Origin: Fodinisporobacter ferrooxydans
GTDB taxonomy: Bacteria > Bacillota > Bacilli > Tumebacillales > MYW30-H2
Length of the DNA: 64,000 nucleotides
Assembly (NCBI RefSeq): GCF_022818495.1
Contig: NZ_CP089291.1
Span: 2,187,501 to 2,251,500, forward strand
Direction of reading: 5' to 3'
A program made the translations under genes and the position numbers. This document shows, piece after piece, positions 44,718 to 52,718 of this stretch. Each line of letters starts with the position of its first letter. Within the stretch, counting starts at the first letter, position 1. The notes under the pieces are model-generated. The model saw only the letters and a list, made by a program, of their open reading frames with translations, was not told the origin of the DNA and did no database searches.

Positions 44718-44997
44718 TGCAACAAGCGATAGCGCGTTAGGAAAAAAGCAAACTTGATCACGTATTAGACGAGTATATAGGGAATGAACGATTTGAACAA
44801 GAGCGGAATTGGGATAAAGTGTAGTTGAAGTAGGATGGATTGGATAATAGTGGAATGAAATACTCGCCAGAAGACCGCGAAAGCGTGCAAATTTTTTAAT
44901 CATTGGCTAATTTATTCTGAAAAAGGGGCCTAAAATCTTTCGATATGGGACCTAAATAATTTGCAAATCCTAAGCCGATTTATTGTGCAAATTCACA
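44718..44997. other. Right non-coding arm of the element
   Basis: About 280 bp to the right end with repeated TTTGCAC/TTTGCAA-like and CCTAAA motifs. No gene supported. Confidence 0.5.
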
Positions 44998-45004
44998 ATA
45001 GTAT
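44998..45004 (+). repeat. Right copy of the target-site duplication
   Basis: ATAGTAT. Its last base is also the last base of the minus-strand stop codon of the neighbouring truncated gene. Confidence 0.8.
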
Positions 45005-45510
45005 TAAGTATACTGTGCTTGTGAGTAATCAACACTACCATCATAAGCTGCTTCTGTCACCGCAAATTGATGCCATTGCCCACCGCTGCTAACAGAAATG
45101 GATAGGCCGGCATAACTCGCCGAGAAACTACTGCTCACCTGGAAGAAAACGTCTGTGTATCCCTGAACCCAAGTGCTACTTCCGTTTGTTGAAGTGGTGT
45201 ACGGCATATTCGAATTCGAAAAAGTATTCACTTGAACAACACCGTAACTAGCCTCACTACCCTGATCCAAAGTTCCTACTGCCTCTTGGTTAGAATAACC
45301 TTTATTAGATTCCGTCCAATTAAGTTGATCTTCAACTTTCGAATAACTCACACCATCCTGATATTCCCATTGTGTAGTGCTTACCCAATTTCCATCGCCA
45401 TCGCCATCAACTCCTAATAGAGCACTTTGAGTCCAAGGGCCTGGATCAGCAGTATCTGTCTGAAGTTTGCCACTATAATTTGGGACAGTTTTAAAAGTGG
45501 CTTTTATCGA
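45004..45510 (-). pseudogene. 3' fragment of a secreted/surface protein gene
   Basis: About 168 codons of a Ser/Thr/Tyr/Gly-rich, beta-type protein (LGVDGDGDGNWVS, SASYAGLSISVSSGGQWHQF) without a signal peptide, start codon or ribosome site. Its 5' end runs into the reversed sequence of a response regulator gene near 45500. The composition suggests an extracellular domain. No family recognised. Its original terminator is now beyond the IS-like element. Confidence 0.55.
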
Positions 45511-45716
45511 GCTACTTGGCGCTAAATATGGGGAATCCTGTATCAACAGAACTATTAATTTTAAATGTTTGGGGCCCAGATACATTGATTGGACCGAATG
45601 AGTTATATGTCCATATCAAACGTTTACGGGATCGACTAGAGGACGATAGCCGTAATCCTAAATGCCTTTTAACTATTCGTGGTGTAGGATATATACTATA
45701 TCCTAGAAAAAAGTAA
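45500..45716 (+). pseudogene. 3' fragment of an OmpR/PhoB-type response regulator gene
   Basis: The last 70 or so codons of a winged-helix response regulator: LALNMGNPVSTELLIL, VWGPD, HIKRLRDRLEDD and the standard ending LLTIRGVGYILYP. The receiver domain and start are missing; upstream sequence belongs to the oppositely oriented secreted-protein fragment. No histidine kinase gene follows. Confidence 0.85.
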
Positions 45717-45870
45717 AATGGTTATCAAATTAGCTTCCTCTGAAGGTAGCGTTTGAAACCAAAAACATAAGAGCGGACATTTCCACCCAAATTAGGATGA
45801 TTAAAAGCGGTCGTAGCCAGTTATGGTTGCTGTCCACTAAAAAAACTGGATCGGATATCCAAATTTAAAA

Positions 45871-45905
45871 ACCCACTCGAAAAACATTTCGAGTGGGTCT
45901 TATTG
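45871..45905 (+). terminator. Terminator-like hairpin after the response-regulator fragment
   Basis: ACCCACTCGAAA and TTTCGAGTGGGT, 12 perfect pairs with a 4-nt loop; CTTATT follows. Confidence 0.65.
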
Positions 45906-46080
45906 TGTATTCCCGTCTGACAAAAAATCTTTCCATTCATCAAATGTGCCTTGCGAAGAAGCCGGTTCTTTGTTTCGAAGGAAATGGTATAAAAGCGCGT
46001 CTGATAAAATAAAAATTTAAGCATGGATGAACAGATGTTTTCACATATGCCTGAAAAATACGAAATATTCTAAAAGTGCG

Positions 46081-46225
46081 TGTTCAAAAAGTGGTCAAGT
46101 AAGACACAAGGAGTGCGAAGTCGAAGCACGAAAAGCCGACGGAGTGTACGTGTTTGGTACATGAGTAAGGCTTTTTGGGATTCGGCAAAGCAATCCGCCG
46201 TGGAGTTTTGACTACTTTTTGAACA
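46081..46225. mobile_element. MITE-like palindromic repeat, 145 bp
   Basis: Ends are TGTTCAAAAAGTGGTCAA and, inverted, TGTTCAAAAAGTAGTCAA (17 of 18). The interior also folds (GCCGACGGAGTGTAC...TGGTACATGAG; AAGGCTTTTTGGGATTCGG). No coding capacity. Such elements are normally present in many copies per genome. It sits exactly where the 5' part of the adjoining phosphatase gene is missing. Confidence 0.65.
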
Positions 46226-46239
46226 TCTTCTAAAAAAGA

Positions 46240-46710
46240 TTGCTGATTGTTTTTGACAGGAAGGGAATTTACTTCACATGGCGAAGAACATCAATTGGCG
46301 ATATTATGGGACACGGATTGGCATCTGCTTTGCTGGTGTCTTCTTTGTTGTCCAACATTCGTTCAGAGTCGTTTTCCGAATGTTCGCCAAAAGAAATTTT
46401 GCAAAGAGTGAACCGGTATTTGATTCGGGATGTTCGCACTCCCATGTTTGTCACCGCTGGTCTTGTGCTTGCCGATCAAAGCCAACAGACGATTACATAC
46501 GCAGGCGCTGGCCATCCTTTTCCTTATTTGATCAACAAATCGGGCGTTCAGGAAATCGAATTGCCATCGATTCCTTTAGGTGTGGATGCACAGGCGGTTT
46601 TTGAACAGATGACAGTTTCCATGCAGCCGCATGATATTTTAGTCTTATACACAGATGGATTGGTTGAAGGGGAAATAGCACGCTGTTTATGGTCCGCTTT
46701 CGACACATAG
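46240..46710 (+). pseudogene. Fragment of a PP2C/SpoIIE-type serine phosphatase gene
   Basis: Conserved text starts at GDIMGHGLASALLVSSLL and runs through FVTAGLVLADQ, ITYAGAGHPFPYLI and LVLYTDGLVEG, all typical of RsbU/SpoIIE phosphatases, but the N-terminal third with the first metal Asp and the last 20-30 residues are absent or garbled (ends ARCLWSAFDT). No ribosome site fits the start. It belongs with the kinase and STAS genes downstream as the third part of a partner-switching module. Confidence 0.75.
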
Positions 46711-46821
46711 AAAGAAAACTTGAGTCAGGATAAAAACAGTTTCGAATAGCTATGAACAGCCATGTTCAAGGAAGAATTCCCACTGTGGGAATGTGGGAAG
46801 CAGGCAAAGGAGAGGAAAGAT

Positions 46822-47292
46822 ATGCAGCATGCACACACACATGTATATGGCACATTTCCCAGCCGGTTGGGCACTGAAAAATTGGCGCTTGTAATGGCGG
46901 AACGCTTTCTGGCTCCATTTCATATAGACGAAGAAATCGTATCGGACATTAAAACAATCTTGGCCGAATGTTGCTTGAATGCCATGGAACATGGAAATGC
47001 GTTTGACCCCTTGTGCGATTACGCCGTTGAACTCGAGTTGGAAATGAAGGAATTGTTGATTCGCGTTTTCAATAGTGGTACATCAAACATAGACAAGGAT
47101 GAGGTCATAAACGCTTTTCCCACAATCGAGAGTGCGTTCAGCGAAAACAGCCGCACACGCGGCTGGGGGCTGCAGTTAATTGATCAGTTAGCGAACAATT
47201 GGGAATTCTGCACGAGACAAGGAAGAACATTTCTGGAAGTCCAAGTTAAGATTCCAAATCGGAATGGAGGTGAAAGACTTGCCGGACAATAG
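46822..47292 (+). CDS. Anti-sigma factor-type serine kinase (RsbW/SpoIIAB-like HATPase)
   Basis: A 156-aa GHKL ATPase: N-box ILAECCLNAMEHGNAF and G-box RTRGWGLQLIDQLANNW. In this class it phosphorylates a STAS antagonist and binds a sigma factor or other target. ATG 46822 follows AAAGGAGAGGAAAG. The STAS gene overlaps its end. No sigma factor gene is nearby, so the target is unknown. Confidence 0.87.
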   Translation: MQHAHTHVYGTFPSRLGTEKLALVMAERFLAPFHIDEEIVSDIKTILAECCLNAMEHGNAFDPLCDYAVELELEMKELLIRVFNSGTSNIDKDEVINAFPTIESAFSENSRTRGWGLQLIDQLANNWEFCTRQGRTFLEVQVKIPNRNGGERLAGQ

Positions 47293-47656
47293 CAAAATTT
47301 CAACGTATACAAAAGAAAACACCTGGTGTGTCTGTTTTCAGGATGAATTGACGCGAAATGAGGAAACCGTGTTTTTTCAGACCTATCCTTGGCTTGCTTC
47401 CTTCCATGAAAGCAAGGATATACTGTTTGATTTCACGAATACCCGCTATATCAACAGTGCAGGGATTGCTTTGTTGATTCGCTATGTACGCGAAGCACGA
47501 CAGAAAGAATATTTCTGTTATGCAGTTGGTGTATCCAGTCATTACCAGAAAATCTTCCGTATTGTAGGACTTTCCTCATACATAGAAAATTTTCCCGATG
47601 CGTTCAGCTTTTTTGAAAGAATGCGCCTGCGCCGAAGCTATTCAAATGAAAGATAA
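47279..47656 (+). CDS. STAS-domain anti-sigma factor antagonist
   Basis: A 125-aa STAS protein. The phosphorylation loop reads RYINSAGIALLIRY where SpoIIAA/RsbV have D-S-S/T-G; one of the two usual hydroxyl residues is Ala and the Asp is Asn, but a Ser remains. TTG 47279 follows GGAGG at 8 nt inside the kinase gene; a longer frame from 47264 overlaps the ribosome site. Expected to compete for the kinase. Confidence 0.85.
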   Translation: MPDNSKISTYTKENTWCVCFQDELTRNEETVFFQTYPWLASFHESKDILFDFTNTRYINSAGIALLIRYVREARQKEYFCYAVGVSSHYQKIFRIVGLSSYIENFPDAFSFFERMRLRRSYSNER

Positions 47657-47668
47657 CAAAGAATAATA

Positions 47669-47700
47669 AATCCCCCATGCAAAGATGGGGGATTGTGACA
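47669..47700 (+). terminator. Terminator-like hairpin after the STAS gene
   Basis: AATCCCCCAT and ATGGGGGATT around 6 nt; weak T content after it. Confidence 0.6.
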
Positions 47701-47828
47701 TTCGCGTTCATCAGGCTCCACAACCCGAAAGCATGAACGCGGCGCAATATGTCGGCTCGAATGAAGTATATCATATGGATGTACAAAAGGCAAAGTTGAT
47801 TGTTGGAAAATCAAAAGTACACAAGCAG

Positions 47829-48650
47829 TTACCGAAGCTGTTCGTTAAAAAAGCCTAATGTCCTGGCAAATGCGTCTCGTGCCGCTGTTGGATTGTAGGA
47901 TGCCCTTGTGTCATTAAAAAATGCATGATGTGCTTTTGGATACACATGATACTCGTAAGATTTGCCTGCTTCTTTCATCGCGGCCGCAAAAGCGGGAACT
48001 GCGTCTGTGATCCGTTTATCCAATTCCCCGTAAAAACCCAGAACCGGACACTGAATGTGGGAGATCGCCTCCGGTTTTGGGGCGTTTCCATAAAAGATAA
48101 CAGCGGCATGTATGTTTGGATCTTTGCTGGCTAATAATGCGGATAAAGCGCCGCCCATGCAAAAGCCGACAGATCCGATGGGCTGATTTTTGGTCACTTC
48201 ATGCTGATTCTTCAAAAACATGGATGTTTCTTGCAGTTGCCCCGCATAGTGATCGATTTTTGCCAATACGTCGCCAAATAATGTTCGGAAAGTTTCCCGC
48301 AATTCTGTTTGTTTCGGATCCGGCAATTTGGCTAATGCTGCTTCTCTTTGCTCCTCACTGCCCCACGCGGTGGGCGGCAAACTTTCCAGAAATGCTTTGA
48401 TCCCTTCGATGCGATCTGGCTGCAAAGCGTCCGGCCGCTCGCCGCCTTCCGCGAAAAGATCAGGAGCAATGGCCAGGTAACCGGCTTGTGCAAAACGTTT
48501 TGTCACATCTTGAATGTGATGATCCACACCCCATATCTCCTGAATGACAATGATGGCTGGAAGTGTATGACTGTTGTTCGCAGGCTTTGCTAAAAATGCG
48601 CGAAATTGATTGTTTGTGCCGTAATCGATCCACTCTGCATGTAAAGTCAC
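47829..48650 (-). CDS. Dienelactone hydrolase family protein
   Basis: A 273-aa alpha/beta hydrolase. The nucleophile Cys is in GSVGFCMGGALS, the acid Asp in GELDKRI and the His in KAHHAFFNDTR, all in family order; IQEIWGVDHHIQDVTKRFA is the lid-adjacent conserved block. GTG 48650 (GGGAGG, 7 nt) is preferred to the longer ATG at 48701. Possible activity on dienelactone or other lactones/esters; no ring-cleavage genes nearby. Confidence 0.9.
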   Translation of the reverse strand: MTLHAEWIDYGTNNQFRAFLAKPANNSHTLPAIIVIQEIWGVDHHIQDVTKRFAQAGYLAIAPDLFAEGGERPDALQPDRIEGIKAFLESLPPTAWGSEEQREAALAKLPDPKQTELRETFRTLFGDVLAKIDHYAGQLQETSMFLKNQHEVTKNQPIGSVGFCMGGALSALLASKDPNIHAAVIFYGNAPKPEAISHIQCPVLGFYGELDKRITDAVPAFAAAMKEAGKSYEYHVYPKAHHAFFNDTRASYNPTAARDAFARTLGFFNEQLR

Positions 48651-49086
48651 AAAGATCCCTCCCGGAAAAGTGAAAAGCTCCGCTACTCCTTTTTGACCCA
48701 TTCAAACGATCTGCAAATCAACTATGTTTGTAACACAATTTAGTCTAGGTAATTACATTTTAAAAGTCAAATCATCACGATAGGAGTAAAGAATAACCGA
48801 CTTCAGGCGTTTACAAGCGGAGTATTCATTAGGTTCATCATCTATCCCTATTTTCATGGTACAACTTCAGAGCAACATACTGTAGGATAGGATTGTAGGA
48901 TCTGGACTGCAGGACTCTGGGTTGCAGGATCTGGCTGTGGAATTTTGCATGACGCGCGCAGAAAACAGGAATCTCGATATATACTACTGGTATAAAGATA
49001 GTTTCGGAAAGGGAGGGACGAGCGTTTTACGCTCTTTCCGGCGGTGTCGTATGGGTAGCGAGGATTGTAGTAAGGAGGAGTCGGCG
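48651..49086. other. Divergent intergenic region
   Basis: About 435 bp between the hydrolase and the response regulator. Holds a short tandem repeat and no supported gene; a reading frame entering the regulator from 48922 has no ribosome site and no recognisable kinase motif. Confidence 0.5.
48894..48937 (+). repeat. Imperfect tandem repeat, three 15-bp units
   Basis: TGTAGGATCTGGAC, TGCAGGACTCTGGGT and TGCAGGATCTGGCTG in a row; a fourth partial unit TGTAGGATAGGAT precedes them. Confidence 0.65.
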
Positions 49087-49788
49087 ATGGATCGAACCAT
49101 TCGAGTCCTATTAATCGAGGATGATCCGATGGTACAAGAAGTGAATCGGCAATTTGTGGAGAATGTAGTGGGTTTTACAGTTGTCGGAATCGCAAACAAT
49201 GGCGTTGAAGGCATTCAGAAAATAAACGATTTGAAACCGGATCTCGTTTTGCTTGACGTTTTTATGCCATTGAAAGATGGATTGGATACACTTGCGCAAA
49301 TTCGCGAACAAGTGGAAGTCGATGTCATTATCATTACAGCAGCAAACGATATGCGTACCATTCGGTGGTTTTTGCAAAAAGGGGCTGTGGATTACATAAT
49401 AAAACCGTTTAAGTTTGAACGAATCAAGAAATCATTAGAAAATTATTCTGCAAGGAAAAGGAGCTTGGATGAGGGACGTTCCGTAACACAGGCGGAATTG
49501 GATCAATTGCTGCATGGGAAGCATCTCATGGAACACATGAATGCACCGAAAAAGCAGATGATTCTTCCAAAAGGATTAAATGAAATTACACTCAATCGCA
49601 TTTTGGAGTTTTTAACGAAGCAAAGCGTATCTCTATCCGCCGAAGAAGTGGCAGAGGGTGTGGGGATCGCAAGAGTCACTGCGAGAAGATACTTGGAATA
49701 TTTAGAGGAAAACGGGAGTGTAAAAATCGATATACAGTACGGCGGGGTTGGCCGCCCTGTGAATCGTTACCTGATACGCAATGAATGA
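49087..49788 (+). CDS. Response regulator of the CitT/DcuR type
   Basis: A 233-aa two-domain regulator: receiver with acidic pair in LLIEDDPM, phospho-Asp57 in VLLDVFMPLKDG, Lys in IIKPFKFER, and a C-terminal helix-turn-helix (VSLSAEEVAEGVGIARVTARRY). This class pairs with DcuS/CitA-type kinases that sense C4-dicarboxylates, citrate and the like. No kinase gene is adjacent. ATG 49087 follows AGGAGGAG. A terminator and then the flavin electron-transfer genes follow. Confidence 0.9.
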   Translation: MDRTIRVLLIEDDPMVQEVNRQFVENVVGFTVVGIANNGVEGIQKINDLKPDLVLLDVFMPLKDGLDTLAQIREQVEVDVIIITAANDMRTIRWFLQKGAVDYIIKPFKFERIKKSLENYSARKRSLDEGRSVTQAELDQLLHGKHLMEHMNAPKKQMILPKGLNEITLNRILEFLTKQSVSLSAEEVAEGVGIARVTARRYLEYLEENGSVKIDIQYGGVGRPVNRYLIRNE

Positions 49789-49822
49789 CTCAGGGAGTAG
49801 AACAATACAATGTGTGAATGGC

Positions 49823-49862
49823 GACCGATAGACAATGAGCACTCGTTTATCGGTCTTTTTTC
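49823..49862 (+). terminator. Rho-independent terminator of the response regulator gene
   Basis: GACCGATA and TATCGGTC enclose 17 nt; six T follow. Confidence 0.75.
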
Positions 49863-49995
49863 TTGGATTCTAATGGTATTCAAAAATTTATCAGGCATAC
49901 TGTAAGTGAAGGTTTCATACGTCCTGGAAACAGTCGATACAACCATTCTGAACTCTATACAGTTTCAAACAACCGGAATGTTTGGAGGTAACAAT

Positions 49996-50529
49996 ATGGC
50001 AAAGATGAGCAATACGATGGTTGCACTCTGTGCAACTGCAATCGGAATTATTTATAGTGCGGGATATGTGGTGACAGAAAATCCCGGTACTGCCATTGCG
50101 AAAAATATACCAGCCATGTCCGCTTCCGCACAACCGGAGCAAAAGACAGTTGCGGAGGCAGATTCTGCACAACAAGCGCAGAACGACTCCGAAGCAAATG
50201 CAGCAGATGTTACGGCGAACCAGGGAAATGCCAGTACATCAAAGGCTGCTGCCAGCCAAGGCAAATACCGTGATGGCACGTATTACGGCCAGGGAACCAA
50301 TCGCTTTGGAACCGTAGGAGTAGCAGTGACGATCAAACAAGGCAAAATCATATCCTGTAAAATTACGGAAAGCAGTACACATTATCCGCAATCCTATATT
50401 GATCCTGTGTTGCCGGAGCAAGTGGTGGCACGGCAAAACGGAAATGTCGACGTAGTTTCGGGAGCTACAAGAAGTACGGAAGATTTTCAAATGGCAGTTC
50501 AGCAGGCGCTCCAACAGGCGCAAGCGTAA
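49996..50529 (+). CDS. FMN-binding (flavinylated) membrane-anchored protein
   Basis: A 177-aa protein with one N-terminal membrane segment (about 9-28), an Ala/Gln-rich linker and an FMN-binding domain (YRDGTYYGQGTNRFGTV, then ITESSTHYPQSYIDPVLPEQ). SGATRST at about 155-161 is the signature at which ApbE couples FMN to a Ser/Thr through a phosphoester. It should display a bound flavin outside the membrane and pass electrons. ATG 49996 follows TGGAGG. Next genes: ApbE and an RnfD-like protein. Confidence 0.9.
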   Translation: MAKMSNTMVALCATAIGIIYSAGYVVTENPGTAIAKNIPAMSASAQPEQKTVAEADSAQQAQNDSEANAADVTANQGNASTSKAAASQGKYRDGTYYGQGTNRFGTVGVAVTIKQGKIISCKITESSTHYPQSYIDPVLPEQVVARQNGNVDVVSGATRSTEDFQMAVQQALQQAQA

Positions 50530-50585
50530 ATAGGCATTCCTTGCGTAAATTCCTTATTGCCGGAGAAAAAGGAGGAATAGCGCGG

Positions 50586-51542
50586 ATGATGACTCATACA
50601 GCAAAACGAACATTTGTACAATCGACACTCTGCATGGGTACGGTGGTTTCCGTAAAAGTAGTGACTGCTCATGCCGAGATGGAAGCTAAGGAATGCATGA
50701 CGCGAGCATTTGATGCGTTTCATTTCGTGGAACGTGTGTGCAGTCGTTTTCATGAACAAAGTGAACTCAGGCGTCTTTCCATGCATGTGGCGACACCTGT
50801 ACGAGCAAGCGATATTCTTTTTGAAGCCATTCGCTTTGCATGGGCAGTGGCGAATCTTACAGGTGGAGTGTTTGACCCGACAATTGGCCATACGTTGGAG
50901 ACGTACGGATTCAATCGCCACTATTTAACAGGTGATCGAATCGAATCGAATCCTTGGACCACATGGATGGACAATGCTGAGAATTCCGTCAGTTATTTGG
51001 ATGTTGAGCTAAATGAAGAAAATCGGACGGTTCTCTTGCGAAAACCGCTGCTACTGGATCTGGGAGCAGTAGCGAAAGGATTGGCTGTGGACATAGCGGC
51101 GAAGGAATTGAATGATTTTGAAGGTTTTGTAATCGATGCCGGCGGAGATCTTTATGTCGGCGGAATGAATGAACAGGAGGAGCCTTGGCTTATTGGGATT
51201 CAGCATCCTTATCGTAAAGAGGAATCCATTTGCTCGGTGCGGGTGACGGATATGGCCGTTTGTACTTCCGGCAGTTATGAGCGAAAAAGTCCGGTAAAGG
51301 AACGGACGCATCACCTGATTGATCCGCGCTCAGGCACTTCACAGCCTGACATTGTAAGCTGTACCGTAATTGCACCTTTTGCGATGATGGCCGATGCATT
51401 TTCAACAGCAGCTTTTATTTTGGGTCATGAGCAGGGGGTTCGGCAGTTGGAGCAAGTGGATCTCGATGGTTTGCTCATCACGCCGAATTTGGATATCTAT
51501 ACGACAAATCAAATGAAGAGGTATTTGTATGAACACAAATAG
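50586..51542 (+). CDS. apbE: FAD:protein FMN transferase
   Basis: A 318-aa ApbE that transfers FMN from FAD to the flavinylation motif of partner proteins. LGAVAKGLAVDIAA, VIDAGGDLYVGG and HHLIDPRSG (metal/FAD site) are diagnostic; AMMADAFSTAAFILG closes the fold. No signal peptide is evident, so it may act in the cytosol or at the membrane. ATG 50586 (or 50589) follows AAAGGAGG. It ends inside the start of the RnfD-like gene. Confidence 0.94.
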   Translation: MMTHTAKRTFVQSTLCMGTVVSVKVVTAHAEMEAKECMTRAFDAFHFVERVCSRFHEQSELRRLSMHVATPVRASDILFEAIRFAWAVANLTGGVFDPTIGHTLETYGFNRHYLTGDRIESNPWTTWMDNAENSVSYLDVELNEENRTVLLRKPLLLDLGAVAKGLAVDIAAKELNDFEGFVIDAGGDLYVGGMNEQEEPWLIGIQHPYRKEESICSVRVTDMAVCTSGSYERKSPVKERTHHLIDPRSGTSQPDIVSCTVIAPFAMMADAFSTAAFILGHEQGVRQLEQVDLDGLLITPNLDIYTTNQMKRYLYEHK

Positions 51543-52401
51543 AGGAATGGAGCAGACGCTAAGCCGCCAACAAACCTATAGCCGCAAGCAAACACAAGTC
51601 AGACCACAGGGAAATACGCAAAAGCAGCAACGGAAATTTCTCATGACGCCGAAACTCTATGTAATGATTGTGCTCATCGTCATGACGGCGATTGCGGGAA
51701 TGCACGCAGCAGATCGTCAGGGGATTCTCAATGCCTGCGCTGCTATCGTAACAGCCTTGTTATTGGACTTGCTGATTGGGGTTTTGCAAAAACGCAATCG
51801 CCTGTTTTCTGACGGCGGCGTCATCACCGGACTCATTGTAGCGCTTGTTTTAAGTTCCATGACACCTTGGTATATCTGTGCGTTGACGACCGGGATTGCA
51901 ATTGTTTCCAAACACGTGTTGAAGATAAAAAGAAAACCGATTTTGAATCCTGCCGCTTTCGGGCTGCTTGCGGCAATTCTTTTGTTTTCAAGCGGTCAAA
52001 GCTGGTGGGGAGCCATGTCGGAATTGCCGATTTGGTCGATCGCCTTTTTGCTTGTCGGCGGCTTTCTCGTCACAAGTCGGGTGAATAAATTTCCACAGGC
52101 ATTTTCCTTTTTGGCTGTGTATTTCATCTTGTTGCTATTGATGGGGTTTCTCAACTTTGGTCAGGCAGGAGACGCTCTGCGCACACCTTTCATCAACTCC
52201 GCTCTTTTTATGGCGTTTTTCATGCTGACAGATCCCCCGACATCTCCCGGCAAATACAAAGATCAGGTCGTGTTCGGCTGTATAACAGCAATCGTCGGTG
52301 TGGCTATTTTTATGATGTTCGGAGGACTTACTTATCTATTCATAGGGTTGCTCGCAGCAAATGTCTGGAACGCGTATCGCATCTATAAAAGCAACATATA
52401 G
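51529..52401 (+). CDS. RnfD/NqrB-like membrane protein
   Basis: A 290-aa polytopic membrane protein with about 8-10 helices after a Gln/Arg-rich cytosolic head. SDGGVITGLIVALVLSSMTP, NPAAFGLLAAILLFSS and FFMLTDPPTSPGKYKDQVVFG are marks of the RnfD/NqrB group, which hold flavin and carry electrons across the membrane. It overlaps apbE by 14 nt. With the FMN-binding protein it makes a minimal transmembrane flavin electron path. No RnfA/B/C/E/G genes are present. Confidence 0.88.
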   Translation: MNTNRGMEQTLSRQQTYSRKQTQVRPQGNTQKQQRKFLMTPKLYVMIVLIVMTAIAGMHAADRQGILNACAAIVTALLLDLLIGVLQKRNRLFSDGGVITGLIVALVLSSMTPWYICALTTGIAIVSKHVLKIKRKPILNPAAFGLLAAILLFSSGQSWWGAMSELPIWSIAFLLVGGFLVTSRVNKFPQAFSFLAVYFILLLLMGFLNFGQAGDALRTPFINSALFMAFFMLTDPPTSPGKYKDQVVFGCITAIVGVAIFMMFGGLTYLFIGLLAANVWNAYRIYKSNI

Positions 52402-52718
52402 CTGTCATATAAAAACACCAGAGTCGGATACTCTGGTGTTTTACGTGGTACTAACTCAACTGTATTTAATATAAATAAAATCGCTTACAAAAATTAATCG
52501 CAAAATATACGTATGAGCTCGAGGCGCTTTTTGTTTGTTTTTTCTACTCTTTTATTGAATAAAGCGTTTTCATTTATTACAATAAGAACTATACGGCATC
52601 AGTTGATCGCTTCTACTGGGATGACGTGTTGCGTAATGAAACGTTTTATGTTCGGATTTTGTTCGGATGCATCTCAAAATCAAACATTTTTAAAAAACAG
52701 GAAAAAGGAAGCTGCGAA
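52402..52718. other. Upstream region of the galactonate operon
   Basis: About 310 bp. Contains the flavin terminator and, at 52476-52490, a cre-like sequence (minus strand TTGTAAGCGATTTTA, one mismatch to the consensus), consistent with catabolite control of kdgK-eda-dgoD. Confidence 0.45.
52411..52445 (+). terminator. Rho-independent terminator of the flavin genes
   Basis: AACACCAGAGT and ACTCTGGTGTT, 5-nt loop, then TTTTA. Confidence 0.85.

Larger units (their letters stand above)
41429..44997 (+). mobile_element. IS-like element with DUF6431, Mu/TniA-type transposase, ExeA/TniB-type ATPase and DUF5348 genes
   Basis: A 3569-bp element. Its ends are TGTGAATGAGCAC (left) and, read inward from the right, TGTGAATTTGCAC: 13 bp with two mismatches, starting TG as in the Mu/Tn7-like group. 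A 7-bp duplication ATAGTAT flanks it (a 5-bp TAGTA duplication is an alternative if the ends are taken one base longer). Extra TTTGCAC/TTTGCAA motifs near both ends may be transposase-binding sites. Four genes in one direction appear intact, so it may be active or recently inserted. Confidence 0.85.
45717..46239. other. Gene-free junction region
   Basis: About 520 bp with a terminator hairpin and a MITE-like palindromic element, listed separately, and otherwise no coding signal. Confidence 0.6.

Noticed and set aside
46081-46225. CRISPR-like or rRNA-like repeat
   Set aside because: It is a single palindromic unit with no spacers and no similarity to rRNA that I can see.
48922-49086. N-terminal extension of the response regulator, or a histidine kinase remnant
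   Set aside because: No kinase motif in any frame; the ATG at 49087 has a perfect ribosome site and begins the receiver domain.
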